Assembly: GCF_003610355.1 (NCBI RefSeq)
Contig: NZ_RAPY01000001.1
Location: forward strand, 868,001 to 932,000
Length of the DNA stretch: 64,000 bases
Direction: 5' to 3'
DNA from: Sphingobacterium detergens
Lineage (GTDB): Bacteria; Bacteroidota; Bacteroidia; Sphingobacteriales; Sphingobacteriaceae
Part shown: positions 18,471-27,536 of the stretch, piece after piece
Numbering within the stretch: position 1 is the first letter of the stretch
How the letters are laid out: every line of letters starts with the position of its first letter
The notes under the pieces: model-generated
The model's database searches: none
The model's input: the letters and a program-made list of their open reading frames with translations, nothing else
Told to the model about the DNA's origin: nothing
Translations under genes and position numbers: made by a program

Positions 18471-19094
18471 TCAATTGGCGACTGTATCCACACGACGATA
18501 AGTATATGCATCATGGTTAAGGGCGCCGGCGAGCGGAAAGAGAATAAGAAAACCGGCTGCTGTCGACTCACTGGGCACGACTAAATCACCATGTTTATCC
18601 AGTGCAAAGCAAATAGTTTTGGTAAAGAATCTATTGACTAATACATAGATGTCAAGGTCGGTATTTCTGAAAGAAACAAAGTTTTGCGGTTCGGGCTTAA
18701 CTTTCCTCGTTCTTTCACGCACGACATTTCCTAAGGTATCAATTAGTTTGATATGGATTTTATTTTTTTTGGTGAGCTCCAATGAAGTTTTGTAAAGATA
18801 GTGCAGACTATCAGTTTTATAGTAATTTGGTTCGATATAGTTCCATAGGCAATATTCATTATAGGCTGCACTCTTCTCCTGACTGCTATGATTATGGCCT
18901 ATTATCCTCTGGGGATAATTATCAAAGATGTATGTCTCCTTCAATCGTACCATCGAAACGCTATGCGCCGCAGCAGTTTGTGCTAAATACTTAGAGGATA
19001 TGGAAGTACAAGAGATACACGAAAAAATAAATACCACCGAAAATAGTGCAATAGCTAGCGTGCGCATATTGTGATGTTTGTTGAATGCTTTCAT
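18471..19094 (-). CDS. Hypothetical lipoprotein
   Basis: The 207-residue frame could start at the first Met or at Met10 (19067), which gives a tight lipoprotein signal MRTLAIALFSVVFIFSC; two Cys residues (CISC) compete as the acylation site. The rest has no recognised domain. A middle segment IHIKLIDTLGNVVRERTRKV and a hydrophobic stretch GFLILFPLAGALNHDAYTY near the C-terminus stand out, the latter like a short membrane or lipoprotein tail motif. It stands alone and converges with the reductase gene. Function unknown. Confidence 0.7.
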   Translation of the reverse strand: MKAFNKHHNMRTLAIALFSVVFIFSCISCTSISSKYLAQTAAAHSVSMVRLKETYIFDNYPQRIIGHNHSSQEKSAAYNEYCLWNYIEPNYYKTDSLHYLYKTSLELTKKNKIHIKLIDTLGNVVRERTRKVKPEPQNFVSFRNTDLDIYVLVNRFFTKTICFALDKHGDLVVPSESTAAGFLILFPLAGALNHDAYTYRRVDTVAN

Positions 19095-19153
19095 AAGCTC
19101 TTATTTTGCGGAAATAAATTGTTGGATACTAAACTTTAAGTTGTTTCTAAATA

Positions 19154-19290
19154 TTAGGTAAGCCCCTCAATAAATTCTGAAAAGGTTCTATTTTTAAAAA
19201 TAGCTTCTTCATTTGACATTCCAATAAATGGTATTTCATAAATATCACATGTGCTTTTTTTAACTGCATAAGCTTTTGATCTAAAAATAA
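19154..19290 (-). pseudogene. C-terminal gene fragment, possibly SMI1/KNR4 (SUKH)-like
   Basis: Directly behind the 19281-19799 gene and overlapping its end in another frame, the minus strand encodes about 45 residues ending in a natural stop: KSTCDIYEIPFIGMSNEEA and FKNRTFSEFIEGLT. The 'F.EFI..L' ending is reminiscent of SUKH immunity-type proteins, but the match is weak. No start codon in context is seen, so it is treated as a leftover 3' end. Confidence 0.35.
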
Positions 19291-19799
19291 CCTTTATTAA
19301 ACTCACAAATTTTAATTGTGCTCAATATTTCATTTTGTAGAAAATGTTCAATGTTGTTCGCCTTTAAACGATCTTTTTTTGCAAGTTTAAATTTGACTGT
19401 ACCATAATTTAGTTTAGAAAACTCTATCCTTAATTTCTCAATTTCTAATTTATGCACTTGTTCTCCATCTGCTAAGAAATTATCCAAAAGCAATAATTTC
19501 TGACATAAAAAGTATACTTTATCGTCTTCCAAAATAACATCTCTCTTGAAGGAAGATAATAATGAATCTTTAATTTTATCCCACAAAGACTCTTCACCGA
19601 TAAAAATCAAATTATTCAATTTTTTAACATCTAGTCCCAAATTATCAACGAGATAAATTGCAACTTTTTGAGGAGAAATTTGGCTTCGATAAAAATCCCT
19701 CAGATTATCAAGAGGTTCCCACCTACTTCTATCTAAAGAAAGGTCAATTTGGTGCAAATAGGCATATAAAAATACTCCAAACGAATAGTTAATTTTCAT
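19281..19799 (-). CDS. Hypothetical protein
   Basis: The frame is open from 19844 but the Met at 19799 (MKINYSFGVFLYAYLHQIDL) is the more natural start, giving 172 residues. It is a soluble, charged protein with no signal peptide or membrane segment. It contains RWEPLDNLRDFYRSQISPQK and a Lys-rich C-terminal half. I do not recognise the family. The setting, among small immunity-like genes and gene fragments, suggests an accessory role, but nothing in the sequence proves it. Confidence 0.6.
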   Translation of the reverse strand: MKINYSFGVFLYAYLHQIDLSLDRSRWEPLDNLRDFYRSQISPQKVAIYLVDNLGLDVKKLNNLIFIGEESLWDKIKDSLLSSFKRDVILEDDKVYFLCQKLLLLDNFLADGEQVHKLEIEKLRIEFSKLNYGTVKFKLAKKDRLKANNIEHFLQNEILSTIKICEFNKGYF

Positions 19800-19844
19800 C
19801 TTTCTAATTCTGTTATGTTTAGGTGACAGATATAGTAAACTCAA

Positions 19845-20581
19845 CCTTTATTGGATACGCGGCAACAATATAATTATTTATCACTTTTCCTATAGCAAGG
19901 TTATTCATGCTGCATCGAGATACAAAATGAGTATGTAATTATCGCCAACGAGTTATATATTTTGCCTATTTAAAGACTGTTTTGTAAATATCCTAACTGG
20001 GGAAATTATAGATTCATTTGATTACACAAACATTAAAGAAAAAATAATCACAGATTTTCAAAAAGATGAAATCATTATTGATGACTTAAAATCGCTATCA
20101 TTGACAGCTAAAACGTTCCATCAGACACCTATATCATTATATTTCAAATAGAACTAAATCACTATGAATCATCTAGAAACTACATAATCTATGAAAGGGA
20201 TTTTTCGATCCGCTATACTGTAATAGCCACTACTTGATCTGACAGTTGGGTGTCTTCCGGTTGATACCCCACAACCTGGCGACTGAGCGATTACTCTCCC
20301 CACGGGCTTTTAATTGAATTATATTTATTTGAAAAAAAGTCCAATTATAAGTAACATAACTGAACTCCGTAGTTTTTATTTATACACTTAGTGGGACAGT
20401 CCCGACCGGTACACAATTCTATAACCTCCTCTCATTATAAACCGCGTTTGACATTTTGAAACTTTACCTCCGTCAATTTGCTGATTAATAAAAAAAACTT
20501 GTCTCAAATCGATAGAATTTCGTATCCTTCCACCTCAATGTTGATCAATTATTGTAAAAACAAAGTAATCATCGAACCATT
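19845..20581. other. Gene-poor stretch with a coding remnant
   Basis: From 19966 to 20151 the + strand is open and reads like the C-terminus of a protein (DCFVNILTGEIIDSFDY, then a Lys/Asp-rich tail), without a plausible start. It is preceded at 19937-19989 by a 53-base element that recurs at 29743-29795. From 20152 to 20581 no coding region, tRNA or repeat could be supported. Confidence 0.45.
19937..19989 (+). repeat. 53-bp leader-like repeat, copy A
   Basis: Shares 44 of 53 positions with 29743-29795, including the identical core GTTATATATTTTG and CTATTTAAA and the tail TTTTGTAAAT. In copy B the element sits 24-76 bases upstream of a start codon; in copy A it runs into a coding remnant. 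Confidence 0.6.
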
Positions 20582-20610
20582 AAAAAAAACAAATACCACT
20601 TTTTAGTGGT
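20582..20610 (-). terminator. Intrinsic terminator of the 20615-21481 gene
   Basis: Perfect 6-bp stem ACCACT/AGTGGT (20595-20600 with 20605-20610) followed on the minus strand by a T-rich run. It begins 5 bases after the stop codon of the minus-strand gene. Confidence 0.7.
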
Positions 20611-20614
20611 CGTT

Positions 20615-21481
20615 TTATTCATAATATTCGATCTTCCTTTTTATTAAAATTCCACCTTCAAATTCGTCTTTAGGATTTCTTTTAATAATCTGCTTTTGTT
20701 CAACCCAATTTTCATAATTATCATAAATATATGAATAGGTTGACGATTGTATGGTAGGGCTTTCTTCAGACCTGCTTTTTTCTTCTTCTATATCGCCATG
20801 TGAATTGTATTTATAATTTTTTGTTTCTTTAAAATAAGAAGAATTTAGCTCGATTGGTTTATTTGAATTGTCATATCTGATATCAACAACCCCTGATATA
20901 TTGCCATCAAAATTGTCAGTTTTTTCTTGAATCATATTTTTATTCCGATCATATATTTTAGTGACAATAGAAACCAACAAAAACTCTTTTTTTGTTTCGT
21001 CGTATTCATAACGTTTTACTGTTTCGTCATTTTCATTATAAAAATAATCCGTGTATGCGCTAAATTGATTCAGATTTAACCTATTGCCTTCGTACCGGTT
21101 TTCAATCTTCTTTGTCAATTGTTTTTGTTCATTATAAGAGAACAAAATCTCCCCATATTTATCCCCTGTAACTGTGCCAATTAGTTCTATTTTGCAGAGT
21201 TTTCCTTTTTCATAGATATATCTTTCATTTAAATTGTAATTATTTTTATTCTTGCTTTTGTCAAACTCTACGATATAGATATTTGAAACGGTACCATCTA
21301 AATTGTACTCTTTATATTGATCCAGTCCTTGCATGTCGATTCTGTTAATAGGCCGCCCCGCTATTCCATGGTAGGTTATTTCCTCTGTTTTTATCTGGGG
21401 TTTAGTTTTCTGTGTGTCTTGTCCAAAAGCAAAAACGCAAAGTAAGAACATTGACATAAATGCTGTTATTTTTTTTCTCAT
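20615..21481 (-). CDS. Secreted hypothetical protein with YD-repeat-like (RHS-type) pattern
   Basis: The frame opens at 21508, but Met at 21481 starts a good signal peptide (MRKKITAFMSMFLLCVFAFG), giving 288 residues. The mature part is built of repeated beta units with Tyr-Asp/Asn spacing: YKEYNLDGTVSNIY, LFSYNEQKQLTKKIENRY, DYFYNENDETVKRYEYD, YKYNSHGDIEEEK and YIYDNYENWVEQK. This resembles isolated YD/RHS-like repeat proteins of Bacteroidota. No toxin domain or catalytic site is visible. It stands alone with its own terminator. The function is unknown; a surface or periplasmic role is likely from the signal peptide. Confidence 0.75.
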   Translation of the reverse strand: MRKKITAFMSMFLLCVFAFGQDTQKTKPQIKTEEITYHGIAGRPINRIDMQGLDQYKEYNLDGTVSNIYIVEFDKSKNKNNYNLNERYIYEKGKLCKIELIGTVTGDKYGEILFSYNEQKQLTKKIENRYEGNRLNLNQFSAYTDYFYNENDETVKRYEYDETKKEFLLVSIVTKIYDRNKNMIQEKTDNFDGNISGVVDIRYDNSNKPIELNSSYFKETKNYKYNSHGDIEEEKSRSEESPTIQSSTYSYIYDNYENWVEQKQIIKRNPKDEFEGGILIKRKIEYYE

Positions 21482-21508
21482 ATCGTATTTTTTATGACCT
21501 ATCCCCAT

Positions 21509-22110
21509 ATATATATAGCCTCGCCAAATAGTACACCAAAGCTTAATTCACTATTTTTAAAATAGCGCGAGCTCGCTACCGAACTTCATTTACTTGACCC
21601 AACCTCACTTATGTAAATATACGACCGATCTTTTGGTATGAAAGGCTATTTTATAATTCGTAAAGCTGTATTTATTATCCGCTATCATTTTTCAATTATC
21701 GGGATAGAATTATGGTATAATACTTCTTAATGGGACAAGATTAATAACTAAACCTATTATGCAGAGCAACGATTTGTAGAGAAAAGATGAAACCGGCTGA
21801 AGTCTGTTGTGACATTGTCTTAAAAACGATAAATCTCTTTATACGGTGCAAAATAAGCCACATACAGAATAAAATCTATCAGTGAGTATCAGATATATTG
21901 CTGATCTTTAGCCTTTAAGAACATGCTTGTAGGTAAATGCAATCCGTTTATCATTTAAATTCCATTGGGCCATTTCGTAACATTTTAAACTCAATGACCG
22001 GCAATCAGGTTTGCCATGATAGATTCAGAAATTTGGAAAAATGGGGTACTTACATGTTGTTTATAATAACTTGAAGCAAAACTAAAGCTTGTTTAGAATG
22101 ATCTTTACTT
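21509..22110. other. Intergenic region without recognisable gene
   Basis: About 600 AT-rich bases separate two minus-strand transcription units. All frames are interrupted at short intervals and no tRNA fold, repeat or terminator could be supported. It may be decayed coding DNA. Confidence 0.4.
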
Positions 22111-23109
22111 TCATTTTATTTTGACCACAACTTTTCCTTTCGCTCTTCCATTTTCGACATATTCCAAAGCTTTGTTGGTTTCTTCAAACGGAAATACTTT
22201 GTCTATAATAGGCTTAATGATTCCAGACTCTATCAATTTTGTAATTTCATTGAGCTGATTTCCATCTGCCTTCATAAAAAGGAACGTGTAATCAACGCCC
22301 AATTTTTTCGCCTTTTTCTTAATCCCGAAACTCAGAAATCTTGTTACCATCTTCACCAGCCAATTCGCATGGATAGCTTCAGCAAACTCAGGTGTTGGTG
22401 GTCCGGAAATTGAAATGACCCTGCCTCCTGCTTTTAAAATATTTAATGATTTTTCAAGTGTTTTATTATCCTGGCTATTTAAAACGAGGTCATAATCTTT
22501 CAGTATTGCTTCAAAATCCTGTGTTTTATAATCAATTAAAACATCAGCGCCTATTTCTTTCAGGAAATCAAAACTTTTGGCACTTGCAGTTGTCGCAACA
22601 GTTGCGCCAAGATGTTTCGCCAACTGGATCGCAATGGTACCTACTCCTCCCGAACCTGCCTGAATAAATACCTTTTGTCCTTTTTTTAACCGACCAATTT
22701 CCACCAGAGCCTGCCACGCTGTGAGTGCGACCAAAGGAACCGATGCAGCTTCTTCCATCGAAAGATTCTTTGGTTTAAAGGCTAAATCTTCTTCCCTCAC
22801 CGTTATATATTCTGCAAATGTACCTATATGAAAGTCGGTCGGCCTAGCATAAACTTCATCTCCAACATTGTATTTTTTCACATTATTTCCCACTTCCTTT
22901 ACAATTCCAGCAAGATCGTGACCTAAAATAAGCGGCATTTTGTAGGGAAGAATAAGTTTGAATTCCCCTGTTTTTATTTTCGAATCTAACAGATTTAAGC
23001 CTGTTGCATAAATCTCCACCAAAACTTCATTGTTTTTAATTTTTGGTAAAGAAACATCTGTCAGCTGCAGACCTCCCTTTGTATATTTATTAATTAGAAA
23101 TGCTTTCAT
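22111..23109 (-). CDS. MDR-superfamily NADP-dependent oxidoreductase (quinone reductase-like)
   Basis: The 332-residue protein has the GroES-like N-terminal domain (LLDSKIKTGEFKLILPYKMP, LGHDLAGIVKEVG) and the Rossmann domain with QAGSGGVGTIAIQLAKHLGA near residues 149-168. The structural and catalytic zinc Cys clusters of classical alcohol dehydrogenases are absent, so it belongs with quinone oxidoreductase or enone reductase-type MDR proteins. It is the last gene of a minus-strand cluster behind a TetR regulator, an Old Yellow Enzyme and an SDR, only 2 bases after the SDR fragment stop. The cluster probably reduces reactive carbonyl, enone or quinone compounds. Confidence 0.9.
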   Translation of the reverse strand: MKAFLINKYTKGGLQLTDVSLPKIKNNEVLVEIYATGLNLLDSKIKTGEFKLILPYKMPLILGHDLAGIVKEVGNNVKKYNVGDEVYARPTDFHIGTFAEYITVREEDLAFKPKNLSMEEAASVPLVALTAWQALVEIGRLKKGQKVFIQAGSGGVGTIAIQLAKHLGATVATTASAKSFDFLKEIGADVLIDYKTQDFEAILKDYDLVLNSQDNKTLEKSLNILKAGGRVISISGPPTPEFAEAIHANWLVKMVTRFLSFGIKKKAKKLGVDYTFLFMKADGNQLNEITKLIESGIIKPIIDKVFPFEETNKALEYVENGRAKGKVVVKIK

Positions 23110-23111
23110 GA

Positions 23112-23378
23112 TTATTTCAATTTTATATACTCTTTTTTAGCATTGATTATATTATAGGCTGTCTTAGGCGCAATCCTATTAAGAAGGGAAATAACCTTTG
23201 TATCCCCCACTTTTATCGTTTCAACGTCTTTCTTCATACCTAAAATCAGCCCCTTGACCAGTTGTTGCGTACTTATCTTTTTATCCTGCCGATCGGCGAC
23301 CATATCGGTATCGACCAAAGGTGGAAGCAATTCAAAAACTTTCACCGAACTATGGATTGCCTTATTTTTCAAATTCAT
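23112..23378 (-). pseudogene. Truncated short-chain dehydrogenase (C-terminal part only)
   Basis: The 88 residues match only the C-terminal third of DltE-type SDR proteins: VKVFELLPPLVDTDMVADR corresponds to the 'V..Y.VyPPLVnTD' block of the neighbouring full-length SDR (23444-24172, VYEVYPPLVNTDFSAEIGG). The NAD-binding glycine motif and the Ser-Tyr-Lys site are missing. It retains an ATG and a normal stop and lies tightly between the SDR and MDR genes, so it may still be transcribed and translated, but it cannot be an active SDR. Confidence 0.75.
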
Positions 23379-23443
23379 AATGAAAAATTTAATAAGAACA
23401 GAACCAATCTTTTAATTTCTCAAAAGACTGATTCAGCTTGTAT

Positions 23444-24172
23444 TTATGCCTGAGCTAATTTTGCCATAGCTTCCCCAATTGCATTTGCGTAAACCTTTGT
23501 ATCACCAACAGGAATATCAAACAAATTGTTTTCCAGTCCAATAAACAGTTCTTCCGCCACTTCACTGGGTGCAATTCCTGCCGCCCCACCTATTTCAGCA
23601 GAAAAATCGGTGTTTACCAATGGAGGATAGACCTCATAGACCTGAAGTTTTTGCTGCTCTTCATAAGTTTTTCTCAGAGCTGTAGTATAGCTATGTAGTG
23701 CCGCTTTCGTTGCACCATAGGTTGGAAGAAATTTATGACTTCCATATACAGCAATAGACGAAACGTTGACCACCGCTGATTCTTCTTTTTCCAACAAATG
23801 TGGAATCATTAATTCTGTAAAGTGAATGATCGCAAAATAGTTCGTATTCATCTCGATCATTGCTTTTTCGTGTGCATTGGTCGTTTCACTGAGTAAATAT
23901 CCAAAAGCTGCTCCCGCATTATTAATGATGATATTTACATCATGATGATTTGTCTTCAAATCTTCTGCAATCCGTATTCTATCTGTTTCTACTGATAGAT
24001 CGCCCTGAATGGCAACGGCATCTTTCAACTCGGTCAACGCTCTCTGAAGACGGTCCTCATTACGTCCGTTTATAATAATTTTATTTCCTGCTTCATTTAA
24101 TTTTTTGGCAATTGCCAATCCTATTCCTGCGCTTCCGCCGCTAATGAATATAGTATTTCCTGTTGTTTTCAT
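23444..24172 (-). CDS. Short-chain dehydrogenase/reductase (DltE-like)
   Basis: The 242-residue protein has the SDR cofactor motif SGGSAGIGLAIA near residues 11-22, NNAG near residue 85, and the catalytic Ser-Tyr-Lys set in VNVSSIAVYGSHKFLPTYGATKAAL. The C-terminal YPPLVNTDFSAE block is typical of DltE-type members. It is co-directional with the downstream MDR gene and the upstream Old Yellow Enzyme gene in the TetR cluster. The substrate is unknown; carbonyl reduction is the general activity. Confidence 0.92.
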   Translation of the reverse strand: MKTTGNTIFISGGSAGIGLAIAKKLNEAGNKIIINGRNEDRLQRALTELKDAVAIQGDLSVETDRIRIAEDLKTNHHDVNIIINNAGAAFGYLLSETTNAHEKAMIEMNTNYFAIIHFTELMIPHLLEKEESAVVNVSSIAVYGSHKFLPTYGATKAALHSYTTALRKTYEEQQKLQVYEVYPPLVNTDFSAEIGGAAGIAPSEVAEELFIGLENNLFDIPVGDTKVYANAIGEAMAKLAQA

Positions 24173-24218
24173 TTTGACAAATTTCGTTTGATATTATTAT
24201 ATGTATATAACTGTGTTC

Positions 24219-25310
24219 TTATTTATTTAAAAATGGATAATCTGTATATCCCTTTTCACCGGGTGTGTAGAAGGTATCCTGATCCGGAGTATTTAGTATA
24301 GAATCTCTTTTATAGCGTTCTACAAGATCTGGGTTAGCAATAAATGGAACACCAAAGGACACTAAGTCGGCATCTCCCTCCTCAAGGACCTGTTCTGCTG
24401 TCTGTTTATTGAAAGCACGGTTAATGATAATAGTTCCTTTATAAATTTCACGAAAATGCTTTGCCACGTGCTGAATCGCATTTTTATTACCCGTTACATC
24501 GGTGAAAGGCTCTATTAAATGAATGTAGGCCAGATCATAATCATTTAACCGGCTGACAATGTAATTATACGTCGCAATGGTCTCATCATCCACGGCAATT
24601 CCCATTATTCCATTCAACGATGGATTGAGACGCACGCCAACATTTTTGATGTCAGCCACTTCTCTGATCGCATCTAATATTTCAAAAAGAATTCTTGCGC
24701 GATTTTCAGGAGAACCTCCGTATTCATCTGTTCTGTTATTGGCATTTTTGCTGAAAAACTGCTGCAAAAGATAGCCGTTTGCACCATGAAGCTCTATCCC
24801 GTCAAAACCAGCACGGAAAGCATTGATAGCTCCTTGTTTAAAATCGTTAACTGTCCTTTTGATATCTGCAATTGTCATCGGCTGAGGAGCAACGGTAGGT
24901 TTAAAGCCTTCTAAAGTAAATGCTTTCTGCCCAGGATTAAAATCGGATGGAGCCAGAGGTAACCTGCCTTCATGCAAATCGGGATGCGAATAAGCTCCTG
25001 TATGCCAGAGCTGGGCAAAGATCTTCCCTCCTTTATCGTGAACAGAATCAGTGACCAATTTCCAGCCTTCAACCTGGTTATCGGTATAGATTCCGGGAAC
25101 ATTGATAAATCCGATACCCTCCTCACTGATAAAAGTACCTTCGGTAATGATAAGTCCGGCTGTCGCACGCTGCGCGTAATATATCGCAGTCAGTTCGGTT
25201 GCAACATTACCCGCGTTGGCAGATCGGGCTCTGGTCATCGGAGCCATTACCATCCTGTTATTTAACCGTTTACCATTAAGCTCGTAGCTTTCAAACAACT
25301 TGTTGCTCAT
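24219..25310 (-). CDS. Old Yellow Enzyme-family alkene reductase (NemA-like)
   Basis: The 363-residue protein has the FMN-dependent TIM barrel signature: NRMVMAPMTRARS at the start, GGKIFAQLWHTGAYSHPDL, FDGIELHGANGYLLQQFFS (residues about 175-195) and NNRTDEYGGSPENRAR, followed by the GVRLNPS strand and the C-terminal IANPDLVERYK. These enzymes reduce activated C=C bonds in enones, N-ethylmaleimide or nitro esters using NADPH. It is the first gene after tetR, with a TetR-type operator candidate at 25337-25358 immediately before its start, so it is probably derepressed by electrophiles. Confidence 0.95.
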   Translation of the reverse strand: MSNKLFESYELNGKRLNNRMVMAPMTRARSANAGNVATELTAIYYAQRATAGLIITEGTFISEEGIGFINVPGIYTDNQVEGWKLVTDSVHDKGGKIFAQLWHTGAYSHPDLHEGRLPLAPSDFNPGQKAFTLEGFKPTVAPQPMTIADIKRTVNDFKQGAINAFRAGFDGIELHGANGYLLQQFFSKNANNRTDEYGGSPENRARILFEILDAIREVADIKNVGVRLNPSLNGIMGIAVDDETIATYNYIVSRLNDYDLAYIHLIEPFTDVTGNKNAIQHVAKHFREIYKGTIIINRAFNKQTAEQVLEEGDADLVSFGVPFIANPDLVERYKRDSILNTPDQDTFYTPGEKGYTDYPFLNK

Positions 25311-25336
25311 ATTTCAATTCTTTGGTTTAATATTTA

Positions 25337-25358
25337 AAATATACTTTTTAGTCTATTT
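25337..25358 (-). promoter_or_regulatory. TetR operator candidate (site 3) before the Old Yellow Enzyme gene
   Basis: A near-perfect palindrome (AAATATACT, TTTT, AGTCTATTT; one mismatch) lies between the tetR stop and the OYE start. It is the same motif as the two sites upstream of tetR. Its position within the promoter of the downstream genes suggests a second repression point. Confidence 0.6.
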
Positions 25359-25372
25359 TGTTTCAAAAAAAA

Positions 25373-25963
25373 TTACAGCAGATACTGCTCTAATTCTTTT
25401 TTAAGGTCCTTGATAAGTTCTAGCATCAATTTTCTCGATCCCATCGTCCTGCTCAGAACAATTCCACCTTCTATCGCTGAAAACATTTTAAAGGCAAAAA
25501 CTTCTGCATTTAGGTTTTCTGAAAATTCACCGTTAATTTTTCCTTCTTCCAGTACATTTGAAAGAGCGATCTGACCAGCATTCAGAACTGCTGCAACCTT
25601 CTTTTTTATCGAAGGAAAATTATCATCAGCCTCAACAGCGGTGTTAAAGATGGGACAGCCTCCGGAAATGTAGGTTTCAAGCGGATTCTTATAAAAATCG
25701 AGGTATAAAAAGATCTTTTCTTTTGCCGATTTACCTTTGGATACAACGGATGCCACTCTTTCGGTTATTTTTTTTAGGGAATAGTCTACAACCTGTTCCG
25801 AAAGATCCTCTTTTCCATTGAAATGTCCATAAAGACAGCCCTTGGTTAACTTGGTCGCTTCCAAAACATCGTCAACGCTCACACCCGAGATCCCTTTCTC
25901 ATTGTAAAGCGGGCTGGCGGTTTCAAGAATAAATTGTTTTGTTTTTTCTGCTTTTGTCAACAT
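25373..25963 (-). CDS. TetR/AcrR-family transcriptional repressor
   Basis: The 196-residue protein has the TetR N-terminal helix-turn-helix: ILETASPLYNEKGISGVSVD, VLEATKLTKGCLYGHFNGKE. The C-terminal ligand-binding part contains a conserved Cys in SGGCPIFNTAVEADD, as in the YxiN/NemR-like TetR_C group that senses electrophiles; this is only a pattern match. It is upstream of and co-directional with the reductase genes. Two palindromic operator candidates precede its start, consistent with autoregulation. Confidence 0.93.
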   Translation of the reverse strand: MLTKAEKTKQFILETASPLYNEKGISGVSVDDVLEATKLTKGCLYGHFNGKEDLSEQVVDYSLKKITERVASVVSKGKSAKEKIFLYLDFYKNPLETYISGGCPIFNTAVEADDNFPSIKKKVAAVLNAGQIALSNVLEEGKINGEFSENLNAEVFAFKMFSAIEGGIVLSRTMGSRKLMLELIKDLKKELEQYLL

Positions 25964-25984
25964 CTGTTTTATTATTTACGCTAC

Positions 25985-26006
25985 AAATATACCAAAAAGT
26001 ATATTT
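25985..26006. promoter_or_regulatory. TetR operator candidate (site 1)
   Basis: Palindrome AAATATACC, AAAA, AGTATATTT with one mismatch, 22 bases before the tetR ATG. Its centre is 34 bases from that of site 2, about three helical turns. Confidence 0.65.
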
Positions 26007-26018
26007 TAAAAACAAACA

Positions 26019-26040
26019 AAATATACTAAAAAGTATATTT
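26019..26040. promoter_or_regulatory. TetR operator candidate (site 2)
   Basis: Perfect palindrome AAATATACT, AAAA, AGTATATTT, the best version of the motif in the window. It lies upstream of tetR and between it and the decayed monooxygenase gene. Confidence 0.7.
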
Positions 26041-26201
26041 TTGACATTTTAAACATATTATGCCAATTCCGCCAAAAAGTATTTAACCTGTCTGACCTGG
26101 TTTGTTAGAAGAAACGATTTCCCGATGAATGACGGTTATATCTGTTTATTCAGTCAATTGTAGATGGATACACTGAACTCGTTCCGGCTAAGTGTTCATT
26201 G

Positions 26202-27416
26202 TTAGTAATCTGGTAGTATAATTTCTTTCGCTCTATTCTTCTTATTGTCTTTTTTATCTCCTGAAAAAACGCGCATCAACCATTTTACAGGTTTGCTTCC
26301 AACAATGGCTATCAATTGATTTAGGAGTGCAACTCCGACTCTCGACTCCGGATATACTATACGAGGAATACCCGGAGGCAGCTTTTGACACTCTTGAACG
26401 TAGGGTTTCATTATTTTTTCGTAGTTACGGAAAGCCTCTTCATAATTACCTGCTCTATAAAGCTCTCCAGCAAGGATATAGGCGCCTGCCACGGCAAGGT
26501 CTGTACCTTTTCCTGCAATTGGTGTAGCACACCAAGCGGCATCACCTGTAATGACAACCCTTCCCTTAGTCCATTTATCAGTCTTAACTTGACTGACCCT
26601 CTAAAAATAAAGATCTTCACTCTCTTTTATCTCATTAACTAATCGTTCAGATTCCCAGCCTGCACCTTGTATACGATCAATAAGCGCTCTTTTCTGATCT
26701 GCTTCACTTAGGTCTTTATACGCGTTCTCTTTTGCCAGAAAAGTTACCGAAGCCCTTGTCTTTCCATAATTATCAGGCCTCAACATAAATACAATGCCCT
26801 TTGGCGCATTATACCAACGTGCCCATCGACTGTCGGTATTATTTCGAAGGATAGTAAGATAAGCGGTATATAAACCTAGATAGTTAAAACGAGGACGACC
26901 GCCAAAGGCAAGATCACGCGTTGCAGAACCGATACCTTCAGCTATAACCACAATGTCAAAGATACCCTTCTTTCCACTTGCAAAATCCACCTTGACCTCA
27001 TTTTCACTTTCTATCAAATCAATGATGTGATCACCAAAAATATATTCTACACGCTTCGCGGTGAGATCGTACAGTATCTTAACCAGATCGCCACGTAGGA
27101 TCTCAAGTTCCTGAGTCATGCTCATTGAACTATCAGATGGAAATTCTGCTATTGTATGATTGTCGGAATTAACGAAACGTAGCCCAATCTCGGTGGTATT
27201 ATGTGCGCGGATCTCTTCTAAAATACCCATCTTAAGCGCAATTTCTTTTGCTGGTCCTTTCACGTCTATATTCTGTCCGCCCAGTCTCAAAGCTGCTGCA
27301 CGCTCTATCACGGTAACCTCGAAGCCGTACCTATCCAGCCAGTAAGCCAATGTAGGACCGGCGATGCTAGCACCCGAAACCAATATTTTTTTGTCTTTCA
27401 TAATTATAATTTTCAA
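26202..27416 (-). pseudogene. FAD-dependent monooxygenase interrupted by in-frame TAG
   Basis: Residues 1-271 (27416 to 26604) carry the FAD-binding motif GASIAGPTLAYWLDRYGFEV, an ERAAALRLGG segment and ILRGDLVKILYD typical of aromatic-ring/TetX-superfamily flavoprotein monooxygenases. A TAG at 26601-26603 stops the frame after ESEDLYF. The same frame then continues without further stops to 26202: RVSQVKTDKW, GRVVITGDAAWCATPIAGKG (the second FAD motif) and a C-terminal helix region. The intact protein would be 404 codons, normal for the family. The lesion is a single in-frame nonsense codon, so decay is recent or it is a sequencing error. Substrate unknown. Confidence 0.85.
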
Positions 27417-27536
27417 TCTTTTGATTAGACAAACAACCTAAAGATCAAAGTAGTTCAAAAATACACGCAAATTTTTCACACGGGTTCTATAAAAATCCGA
27501 AAAAGCAAGTAAAGCTTTTTTTGTATAAAAACACAC

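Noticed and set aside
20220-20320. GC-richer patch with a weak inverted repeat, considered as a tRNA or structured RNA.
   Set aside because: No cloverleaf or known riboswitch pattern could be drawn; the stem has mismatches.
26202-27416. Possible Tet(X)-type tetracycline monooxygenase.
   Set aside because: Only superfamily-level FAD motifs are shared; the substrate-domain sequence does not resemble Tet(X), and the gene is interrupted.
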